A stretch of DNA of 5,583 nucleotides from Flavobacteriales bacterium (GTDB lineage Bacteria; Bacteroidota; Bacteroidia; Flavobacteriales_D; SKUL01), in the NCBI GenBank assembly GCA_007129985.1, contig SKUL01000003.1, positions 1 through 5,583 of the forward strand. The letters are read 5' to 3'. Positions within the stretch are counted from its first letter, which is position 1. Every line of letters starts with the position of its first letter. Positions 1-5,583 of this stretch are shown in pieces. Under the pieces are notes generated by a model, which had not been told where the DNA came from, ran no database searches, and saw only the letters and a program-made list of their open reading frames with translations. The translations under genes and the position numbers were made by a program.

Positions 1-66
1 CGTAAAAGCATATTGGTAAGCAATTTCACCCAATTGGGTGAGCGGTACCCGATGATGCCAAAATAG
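1..66 (+). CDS. Possible 3' end of an upstream gene (partial, unrecognised)
   Basis: Frame 1 is open from the window edge to a TAG at 64-66, giving 21 codons that read RKSILVSNFTQLGERYPMMP followed by K. The other two forward frames are closed early by stops. The peptide looks protein-like but matches no family I recognise. An open run of this length is quite likely by chance, so this is only a candidate. If real, the gene would end 34 nt before the large surface-protein gene on the same strand, and the 16-bp palindrome at 26-41 would lie inside coding sequence. Confidence 0.25.
   Translation, partial: RKSILVSNFTQLGERYPMMPK
26..41. repeat. Perfect 16-bp palindrome
   Basis: The sequence TCACCCAATTGGGTGA is its own reverse complement. 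It could be a dimeric regulator site upstream of the surface-protein gene, or a 6-bp stem with an AATT loop in RNA. No T-tract follows it, so it does not look like an intrinsic terminator. It may also be a chance feature of a coding region if the frame ending at 66 is real. Confidence 0.5.
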
Positions 67-71
67 ATTTG
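64..71 (+). promoter_or_regulatory. Candidate -7 element for the surface-protein gene
   Basis: TAGATTTG fits the Bacteroidota -7 consensus TAnnTTTG and lies 29 nt before the ATG at 101. No good TTG -33 element is found at the usual spacing of about 17-23 nt; the nearest TTG (34-36) is 27 nt away. The assignment therefore rests on one half of the promoter only. Confidence 0.3.
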
Positions 72-100
72 TCTTTTGGAAGATTCATCATCAAATACCT

Positions 101-3100
101 ATGAAAACAACTGCTTTATTAGTACTGTCTCTTGCTTTTGTGCTGTCAACTGCCGGCGTTTTTGCCCAAAACATTGGCATCAACGAAACCGGAGCCAATC
201 CCCATGGTTCTGCCATTCTTGACGTTAGCTCCACAAATAAAGGAATGCTGGTTCCGCGAATGACCACCGCTCAGCGCACCGCCATAGTTGGACCTGCAAA
301 CGGTTTGTTGGTATATGACGGTAACACTTCATCCTTTTGGTTCTACGACGGAAGCGCGTGGGTAGAACTGGTTTCGGGCTCAGTTGATGGCAACACCCTG
401 GATGAAGCCTACAATGAAGGAGGCGCAGGTGCGGGCAGGGTTATAACGGCCAATTCCGGTTCGGTTTCTGTGCAAGGAACAGACGGGTTTGAGGTTACCG
501 GAACGTTTAACTCAGGAGCCAATATCGGAGCCCCCGGTGCCGGCACACGCATGTTTTTTAATCCACGCAAGGCTGCTTTCAGGGCGGGCCGGGCGTCGGG
601 CAATGAATGGAACCAGGCCAACGTGGGCGATTATTCAACCGCCACGGGCTTTGGCAATACAGCCAGTGGTGAAAGCTCTTTCGCCGCAGGAGTCTTTAAC
701 AACGTTTCAGGAGATTATGCAGTAGCCATAGGAAGTAGCAATCTCGTTTCAGGAGAGGGAGCTGTTGCCATTGGTGAGTCTAACTTGTCTATTGACGCCG
801 GTTCTTTTGCCTCCGGACGCACATCTTCTGCTGTTGGAGAGGCGTCAGTAGCATTGGGTGAAGCCTGCAGTGCAGTGGGTAATTTCTCCATTGCCATGGG
901 TAACCAAAGCTTCTCCAATGGAGAAAATTCAGTTGCCCTGGGAAACGTTGCGCAGGCCAACGGTCAGAACTCGGCGGCATTTGGATTCAATTCGGCAGCC
1001 AATGGGTTTACTTCTACAAGCTTTGGATTGAATACCTTGGCCGACGCCCACATGTCATTTGTGCTGGGCAGATTCAACGAAGGCGGTGGCAATCCCGGCT
1101 CATGGGTTCCGGCAGACCCCTTGTTTGAGATTGGCAATGGTTCGAACAATGCCAATCGCAGTAACGCAGTAACAGTGCTAAAGAACGGAAATACCGGAAT
1201 AGGAACATCTTCACCGACAGCAACCTTGCATGTGGCGGGATCGCTGCGTCTGGAGAATGGGTCTCAGGCAGCTGGCAGGATTCTCGTTTCCGACGCGAAC
1301 GGGAATGCAACCTGGGTTGATGCTTCGCCGTCGGGTGGCACGCTGGATGATGCCTACAATTTTGGCGGCGCCGGAAACGGAAGGGTAATCACTGCTGATG
1401 CAGGTGTGGTTTCTGTTCAAGGTACTGATGGGGTTGAAGTTACAGGTGCGTTTGGCTCGGGTGCCACCATTGGAACACCCGGTGCAGGAACGCGTATGAT
1501 TTTTAATCCACGCAAGGCTGCATTCAGAGCGGGTCGGGTCTTGGGTAATGAGTGGAACCAGGCCAATGTGGGCGATTACTCAACCGCTATGGGGTTTAGC
1601 AATAGGGCTAGTGGCGAAAGCTCGTTTGCTGCGGGAGCGTTAAATAATGTATCAGGCAACTATGCCGTTGGTCTGGGAATAGAAAATGTTGTTTCAGGAG
1701 AGGGAGCAATAGCGATTGGTGAATCGAATCTAGCCAGTAACACGGGGTCTTTTGCATCCGGACAAAACTCATTGGCAACCGGTTTTGGCTCTATTGCTTT
1801 GGGCGAGTCTTGTGTTGCATCCGGCGATTACGCCATCGCCATGGGAAACCAAAGCTCGGCCAGCGGAAATAGCGCCGTGGCTTTGGGTAAAACAGCGCAA
1901 GCAATTGGCCAGAATGCCACAGCTTTTGGAAATGGCACGATAGCAAATGGTTTCAGCTCATCGGCTTTCGGAAACGCTGTTGCCGATGCCCAATATTCAT
2001 TCGCTATTGGGCGCTACAATGAGGGCGGTGGAAATTCAGATTTATGGGTTCCAACCGACCCTTTGTTCGAAATTGGTAATGGGTTGACTGCAAGCAATAC
2101 AAACAATGCAGTTACGGTACTGAAAAACGGAAATACCGGAATAGGAACATCTTCGCCTACTGCAACATTGCACGTAGATGGGTCTGTGAGGTTCGTTAAC
2201 GGATCCCAGGCAGCGGGCAGGATTCTCGTTTCCGACGCGAACGGCAATGCAACATGGGTTGATGCTCCGCCGTCGGGTGGCACGCTGGATGATGCCTACA
2301 ATTTTGGCGGCGCCGGAAATGGAAGGGTAATCACTGCTAATGCAGGTGTGGTTTCTGTTCAAGGCACCGATGGAGTTGAGGTTACGGGTACGTTTGGCTC
2401 GGGTGCCACCATTGGAACGCCCGGTGCAGGAACGCGCATGCTCTTTAATCCGCGCAAAGGAGCCTTCAGAGCAGGAAGGGTTACTGCTGCTCAGTGGGAT
2501 GATGCTAATGTTGGAAATTACTCTGCTGCTTTCGGTTATATGAACACGGCCTCAGGTTTGTACGCTATGACGTTTGGCTTTAATGCTGCGGCCTCTGCCA
2601 ATGGATCTACAGCTTGGGGTAATGCCACCGAAGCAACAGCGGTGTATGCCACCGCTTGGGGGCAAGGTACAGAGGCTTCTGGCCTTAGGTCTACTGCGCT
2701 GGGCTGGAATACTACTTCCTCAGGACAGCAATCCATGGCATGGGGGCAGAACAGTAATTCTGATGCAACCAATAGCACGGCATGGGGCTCCGGAACAAAT
2801 GCCATAGGGATTCATTCAACAAGTTGGGGTCAAACTACAACGGCCAGCGGACTCAGGTCAACTGCATGGGGTTGGAACAATACTGCCTCCGGAGCGCAAT
2901 CTACCGTATTTGGTCATGAGAACACCGCTCCATCTTTCGTAGAGACGGTGCTCGGTAGGTTCAGCACCAATTATACCCCGGCATCTGCTACCGGGTGGAA
3001 TTTAAACGACCGGCTTTTTGTGATTGGAAACGGAACCAGCAACGCCAACCGCAGCAACGCCCTCACTGTGATGAAGAACGGAAATGTAGGTATTGGAACC

Positions 3101-3622
3101 GATACACCAGAAGCTACGGTTCATATAGAGGGTTCATTGCGCTATGAGAACGGTCAGGAAGCAGAAGGTCGTGTGCTGGTATCTGACAATGATGGAAATG
3201 CGGTATGGACTGAAAGCGTTGGGTTCTCCTGTATTCGTACCACCTCGGTGGCTTTGTCACAGGGCAATGCTATTGTCTTCAATTTTGCTTTTCACAATCG
3301 TGGTAACGCGTATGATTTGACAACGGGAGAATTCACTGCACCTGTCGAAGGATTGTATCAATTCCACTATATCGAGCATAACAGTGCTGCGGCTAGTTCT
3401 AATACAGGAATCACTGTGCGGAAAAACAGTACTTTTTACAAGCAACTCCACACCATTCAGGTAGTGAGTTCCACGCGATACGCCAACACCATCACATGGG
3501 CAATGGAACTTGATGCGGGAGATGTGGTAACGATAGAACTCCTGGGAGTTTCCAGAACCATATCCGGTTCTGCCGGGGGGTCTGCTATAAAGTCGAGTTT
3601 GGAAGGATTCCTTATTCGCTAG
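101..3622 (+). CDS. Secreted modular surface protein with three YadA-head-like beta-roll arrays and a C-terminal C1q-like domain
   Basis: This is a 1173-residue exported protein, probably structural or adhesive; its ligand is unknown. Residues 1-22 form a signal peptide (KTT, a hydrophobic core, then VFA before Q23). Residues 23-98 hold an N-terminal domain common in Bacteroidota surface proteins, with GMLVPRMTTAQRTAI and GLLVYDG. Three modules follow, starting at TLD[ED]AYN (residues 99, 414 and 728). Each has a lead segment with FNPRK-AFRAGR, then about eleven 14-residue YadA-head-like repeats (S-x-A-x-G), then a linker with LF-IGNG, KNGN-GIGT and LHV-GS. Residues from about 1041 to the end resemble C1q/TNF domains: GNAYDLTTGEFTAPVEGLYQ and a final SSLEGFLI. 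The usual S74 chaperone tail of related fibre-like proteins is not seen. No YadA barrel anchor, lipobox or clear type IX sorting domain is visible. There is no Shine-Dalgarno; the start is fixed by the signal peptide. Confidence 0.9.
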   Translation: MKTTALLVLSLAFVLSTAGVFAQNIGINETGANPHGSAILDVSSTNKGMLVPRMTTAQRTAIVGPANGLLVYDGNTSSFWFYDGSAWVELVSGSVDGNTLDEAYNEGGAGAGRVITANSGSVSVQGTDGFEVTGTFNSGANIGAPGAGTRMFFNPRKAAFRAGRASGNEWNQANVGDYSTATGFGNTASGESSFAAGVFNNVSGDYAVAIGSSNLVSGEGAVAIGESNLSIDAGSFASGRTSSAVGEASVALGEACSAVGNFSIAMGNQSFSNGENSVALGNVAQANGQNSAAFGFNSAANGFTSTSFGLNTLADAHMSFVLGRFNEGGGNPGSWVPADPLFEIGNGSNNANRSNAVTVLKNGNTGIGTSSPTATLHVAGSLRLENGSQAAGRILVSDANGNATWVDASPSGGTLDDAYNFGGAGNGRVITADAGVVSVQGTDGVEVTGAFGSGATIGTPGAGTRMIFNPRKAAFRAGRVLGNEWNQANVGDYSTAMGFSNRASGESSFAAGALNNVSGNYAVGLGIENVVSGEGAIAIGESNLASNTGSFASGQNSLATGFGSIALGESCVASGDYAIAMGNQSSASGNSAVALGKTAQAIGQNATAFGNGTIANGFSSSAFGNAVADAQYSFAIGRYNEGGGNSDLWVPTDPLFEIGNGLTASNTNNAVTVLKNGNTGIGTSSPTATLHVDGSVRFVNGSQAAGRILVSDANGNATWVDAPPSGGTLDDAYNFGGAGNGRVITANAGVVSVQGTDGVEVTGTFGSGATIGTPGAGTRMLFNPRKGAFRAGRVTAAQWDDANVGNYSAAFGYMNTASGLYAMTFGFNAAASANGSTAWGNATEATAVYATAWGQGTEASGLRSTALGWNTTSSGQQSMAWGQNSNSDATNSTAWGSGTNAIGIHSTSWGQTTTASGLRSTAWGWNNTASGAQSTVFGHENTAPSFVETVLGRFSTNYTPASATGWNLNDRLFVIGNGTSNANRSNALTVMKNGNVGIGTDTPEATVHIEGSLRYENGQEAEGRVLVSDNDGNAVWTESVGFSCIRTTSVALSQGNAIVFNFAFHNRGNAYDLTTGEFTAPVEGLYQFHYIEHNSAAASSNTGITVRKNSTFYKQLHTIQVVSSTRYANTITWAMELDAGDVVTIELLGVSRTISGSAGGSAIKSSLEGFLIR
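395..1339 (+). repeat. Module 1 of the surface protein (315 codons)
   Basis: Codons 99-413. The glycine of the S-x-A-x-G motif recurs exactly every 14 residues at 183, 197, 211, 225, 239, 253, 267, 281, 295, 309 and 323, which is the period of one YadA-head beta-roll turn (42 bp in DNA). The residue before Gly is small or aliphatic (A, I, L, M, S, T) in most turns and Phe in two (SAAFG, STSFG). Its lead segment is the most diverged of the three copies at the DNA level. Confidence 0.85.
1326..1422 (+). repeat. Near-identical 97-bp direct repeat, copy 1
   Basis: This stretch spans the module 1/2 junction and matches 2268-2364 at 95 of 97 positions by eye, with a 942-bp (314-codon) offset. Mismatches are at 1378 (C/T, silent) and 1397 (G/A, Asp to Asn). 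Upstream 29-bp identical runs, 1274-1302 and 1184-1212, match 2216-2244 and 2126-2154 in the same offset. This similarity is far higher than between the head arrays. Confidence 0.9.
1340..2281 (+). repeat. Module 2 of the surface protein (314 codons)
   Basis: Codons 414-727. Periodic glycines fall at 498, 512, 526, 540, 554, 568, 582, 596, 610 and 624, then at 637, so the last turn is 13 residues. Its head closely parallels module 1 turn by turn (for example GESSFAAG, SGEGA-AIGESNL and IAMGNQS), which shows that the two arrays descend from one duplication. Its end and the start of module 3 are near-copies of the module 1/2 junction. Confidence 0.85.
2268..2364 (+). repeat. Near-identical 97-bp direct repeat, copy 2
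   Basis: Partner of 1326-1422, lying across the module 2/3 junction. The match extends with scattered, mostly third-position differences through the FNPRK segment, then stops being recognisable once the module 3 head begins. That break marks a mosaic boundary. Confidence 0.9.
2282..3220 (+). repeat. Module 3 of the surface protein, with a tryptophan-rich head (313 codons)
   Basis: Codons 728-1040. The lead segment is almost the same as in module 2, but the head is a different array. Glycines recur exactly every 14 residues from 812 to 952 (eleven positions). The residue before the glycine is Trp at 839, 853, 881, 895, 909 and 923 (motif STAWG or variants). Modules 1 and 2 have no Trp at this position. 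The linker ends with VGIGTDTPEATVHIEGSLR and leads into the C1q-like domain. Confidence 0.85.
3221..3619 (+). other. C1q/TNF-like C-terminal domain of the surface protein
   Basis: Residues 1041-1173, about 133 residues, which is the usual size of a C1q domain. Diagnostic features are VFNFAF, then NAYDLTTGEFTAPVEG-YQFHY, a KNS strand, the GDVVTIELLG strand and the closing SSLEGFLI. C1q domains are known to form compact homotrimers. I infer that it caps and may nucleate trimerisation of the beta-roll fibre. Ligand binding is equally possible. Confidence 0.8.
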
Positions 3623-3669
3623 AACATAGATTTCATTTCTGATTTCTGATTCAATGAGGCTTCTAATTT

Positions 3670-4203
3670 CTATACAGCCAGTTAGGCCATCAACCCGCGT
3701 CCTGACAACAGCATATCCTCATCCACGCCAAAGCGCGACTGATGCAGGTTGTGTATTTATCCGCGGGATCCGTTGCGCAACCCCAGCCGCCAGAAACAGC
3801 CGGTAATTTCCTGCGAGAAATATGAAAAATTTTCGGCCGTCATTCGAATCGACAAATCCACCAGATTATCTTCTCCAAGGTATTCGATAGTACAACATCT
3901 TGAACCGAGCGCAAGTGCTTTACTAGTCATTAAAAATGGATAACCCTTTTCAATGCGCATTTCACAGAATCCTCCCATAGAAGTGACTAAACCATTGGCC
4001 GGGCGTTGCATTAATTCATGTGCTTCGGCACGCCATTGCTTGTCCATTGTGCGGAAGGTGCCTTTGATATACACTTCATCTGGAATGACATTGGTGCTGC
4101 CTTTTCCCGCTATGAGTTCTGTCATCAGCATCCTTTTTGAGGTGATATTTGGGCGCGTTTCCCCAGGATTTTTATTTCTCCACAACCCCCTGTGAAAAAT
4201 CGG
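3670..4203 (-). pseudogene. C-terminal remnant of an M20-family amidohydrolase (zinc metallopeptidase-like)
   Basis: On the minus strand an open stretch encodes family-typical segments: STNVIPDEVYIKGTFRTMD, WRAEAHELM, GYPFL, TIEYLGEDNLVDL, AENFSYFSQ and RLGLRN. After RG the frame meets TAA (3757-3759). Reading through gives IHNLHQSRFGVDEDMLL and GRGLMA, a second TAA (3682-3684) where the family usually has Trp, then LAV and TAG (3670-3672). The tail thus matches the family end in one frame, interrupted by two nonsense codons. Only about 170 of the roughly 400 residues of an M20 enzyme remain. The N-terminal metal-binding part and the promoter are gone, and recognisable similarity fades upstream of about 4125. 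The usual AEDF is AENF here. Intact relatives are amidohydrolases of the hippurate or N-acyl-amino-acid type; this copy should be inactive. The upstream edge is approximate. Confidence 0.85.
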
Positions 4204-4223
4204 AAATAAAAATGCTGCAGGCG

Positions 4224-4253
4224 TTGGATTGTATTAAAAATCTTATACCTTTG
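4224..4253 (+). promoter_or_regulatory. str operon promoter (Bacteroidota type)
   Basis: A TTG at 4224-4226 is followed after 19 nt by TACCTTTG at 4246-4253, which fits the Bacteroidota primary-sigma consensus TTG-N19-TAnnTTTG. Transcription would start around 4257-4261, giving a leader of about 60 nt before rpsL. It lies just beyond the broken upstream edge of the amidohydrolase remnant. Confidence 0.8.
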
Positions 4254-4256
4254 CAG

Positions 4257-4280
4257 CCCCAAAAAAATCAAGGATTGGGG
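4257..4280 (+). promoter_or_regulatory. Possible hairpin at the 5' end of the str leader
   Basis: CCCC at 4257-4260 can pair with GGGG at 4277-4280, and AATC (4266-4269) with GATT (4273-4276) around an AAG loop, leaving an A-bulge on the left arm. An alternative pairing is CCCCAA with TTGGGG around a 12-nt loop. It would sit at the very 5' end of the transcript. A role in mRNA stability or feedback is possible but not shown by the sequence. Confidence 0.35.
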
Positions 4281-4318
4281 AAAATAGATTCGAACACCAA
4301 GTAAAATAAGGGATTAGA

Positions 4319-4693
4319 ATGCCTACAATACAGCAGTTAGTAAGAAAGGGCCGAAAGGTGATCGGTAAGAAGAGTAAGTCTGCCGCGCTCACTTCATGTC
4401 CGCAACGCCGAGGAGTTTGTGTGCGTGTGTACACTACCACTCCCAAGAAGCCGAACTCAGCCATGCGTAAAGTAGCGCGTGTACGCCTCACCAACGGAAA
4501 CGAGGTGAATGCCTACATCGGCGGTGAGGGACACAACCTGCAGGAGCACAGCATTGTGCTGGTTCGAGGCGGTCGTGTAAAAGACCTTCCGGGTGTTCGA
4601 TACCATATTATTCGTGGTGCCCTTGATACGGCCGGAGTTGATGGCCGTAACCAACGACGATCTAAATACGGAACCAAGCGTCCGAAGAAATAA
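4319..4693 (+). CDS. rpsL: 30S ribosomal protein S12
   Basis: 124 residues, the same length as E. coli S12. It sits at the decoding centre of the 30S subunit and helps control accuracy. Clear signatures are CPQRRGVCVRVYTTTPKKPN, IGGEGHNLQEHS, GGRVKDLPGVRYH and the basic end SKYGTKRPKK. Lys43 and Lys88, the usual sites of streptomycin-resistance changes, are wild type. Asp89, the position that is methylthiolated in E. coli, is present. The start MPTIQQLVRKGR fits the family N-terminus. An AAGGG at 4308-4312, 6 nt before the ATG, is only weakly Shine-Dalgarno-like. It is the first gene of the operon; rpsG follows after 19 nt. Confidence 0.98.
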   Translation: MPTIQQLVRKGRKVIGKKSKSAALTSCPQRRGVCVRVYTTTPKKPNSAMRKVARVRLTNGNEVNAYIGGEGHNLQEHSIVLVRGGRVKDLPGVRYHIIRGALDTAGVDGRNQRRSKYGTKRPKK

Positions 4694-4712
4694 TTGATAC
4701 ATCCGTAAAGCG

Positions 4713-5180
4713 ATGAGAAGAAGAAGAGCTAAAGCGCATGTGGTACTACCTGATCCAAAATTCAACGATCAGATGGTAACCAAATTTGTAAACAACCTGA
4801 TGCTGGATGGCAAAAAGAACGTTGCCTACCAGGTGTTCTATGAAGCCATGGCCCGGGTTGAAGAAAAAACCCAGGAAAGCAGTCTGGAAGTATGGCGCAA
4901 AGCCATCGAGAACATTACTCCACAGGTGGAAGTTCGAAGCCGTCGCGTGGGAGGTGCTACCTTCCAGATTCCTACGCCTGTTCGCGACAGCCGTAAACTG
5001 TCAATGGCCATGAAGTGGCTTATTCTGTTCTCTCGCAAACGAAACGAGAAGTCTATGGGTGAGCGTCTTGCCAATGAGATTATGGCAGCAGCTCGTCAGG
5101 AAGGTGCAGCTTACAAAAAGAAAGAAGATACGCACCGTATGGCTGAGGCAAACAAAGCCTTTTCACACTTCAGATTCTAA
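4713..5180 (+). CDS. rpsG: 30S ribosomal protein S7
   Basis: 155 residues, normal for bacterial S7, which binds the 3' domain of 16S rRNA, starts assembly of the 30S head and lies near the E site. Signatures include LPDPKFNDQMVTKFVNNLM, DGKK, ENITPQVEVRSRRVGGATFQ, IPTPVRDSRK and the end HRMAEANKAFSHFRF. The start MRRRRAKAH fits the usual basic N-terminus. No Shine-Dalgarno is seen. The 19-nt gap to rpsL is much shorter than the roughly 100-nt intercistronic region of E. coli that carries the S7 autoregulatory site. Confidence 0.98.
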   Translation: MRRRRAKAHVVLPDPKFNDQMVTKFVNNLMLDGKKNVAYQVFYEAMARVEEKTQESSLEVWRKAIENITPQVEVRSRRVGGATFQIPTPVRDSRKLSMAMKWLILFSRKRNEKSMGERLANEIMAAARQEGAAYKKKEDTHRMAEANKAFSHFRF

Positions 5181-5206
5181 TACATCACCGATTAGTACAA
5201 GCAAAA

Positions 5207-5583
<377 letters not shown>

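Noticed and set aside
2042..2362. 106-codon minus-strand open frame inside the surface-protein gene
   Set aside because: It and the minus-strand frame at 1211-1420 share nearly the same start only because they are antisense to the duplicated module junctions; neither has a plausible protein composition.
632..2962. The 42-bp periodicity considered as a CRISPR or DNA-level satellite
   Set aside because: The period comes from the 14-residue protein repeat; the DNA units are diverged and lie in one long coding frame.
3635..3651. Tandem ATTTCTG repeat (two copies) after the surface-protein gene
   Set aside because: Two 7-bp units in AT-rich sequence are easily due to chance; no hairpin or T-tract supports a terminator here.
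3757..4185. A functional short 142-residue protein starting at TTG 4185
   Set aside because: Family similarity continues beyond its stop in the same frame and the catalytic N-terminal part is absent, so a broken gene is the better reading.
3953..4195. 80-codon plus-strand open frame opposite the amidohydrolase remnant
   Set aside because: It is antisense to a stretch with clear M20-family similarity and has no family-like features of its own.
4457..4765. 102-codon minus-strand open frame across rpsL and rpsG
   Set aside because: It is antisense to two highly conserved ribosomal genes and is explained by their codon bias.

Overview
The window looks chromosomal and comes from a member of the Bacteroidota, probably Flavobacteriales-like; the exact genus cannot be read from it. 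Three things support this. The genes lack Shine-Dalgarno leaders and have A-rich or unremarkable sequence before their starts. A TTG-N19-TAnnTTTG promoter of the Bacteroidota type precedes rpsL. The ribosomal and EF-G sequences have Bacteroidota-like signatures, such as the EF-G segment FSAVDGVEPQSETNWRLA.

Layout: bases 1-100 hold a short leader with a perfect 16-bp palindrome and a possible promoter, and perhaps the last codons of an upstream gene. Bases 101-3622 (+) encode a 1173-residue secreted, repeat-built surface protein. It has a signal peptide, a short N-terminal domain, and three tandem modules of about 314 residues. Each module carries a YadA-head-like beta-roll with an exact 14-residue period. 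A C1q/TNF-like domain closes the protein. Bases 3670 to about 4203 (-) are the decayed C-terminal remnant of an M20-family amidohydrolase, with two internal stops and no catalytic N-terminal part. Bases 4224-5583 (+) are the start of the str operon: promoter, leader, rpsL (S12), rpsG (S7) and the first 125 codons of fusA (EF-G), which runs off the window.

The three str genes are packed tightly (19- and 26-nt gaps) and are probably cotranscribed to supply translation components. The large surface protein converges on the pseudogene and has no visible functional link to the str operon. The point most worth attention is the large protein: an all-trimeric-fold design (YadA-type rolls plus a C-terminal C1q cap), with no visible membrane anchor or recognisable sorting signal, built by recent mosaic duplication. 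No CRISPR array, tRNA, rRNA or insertion sequence was seen.
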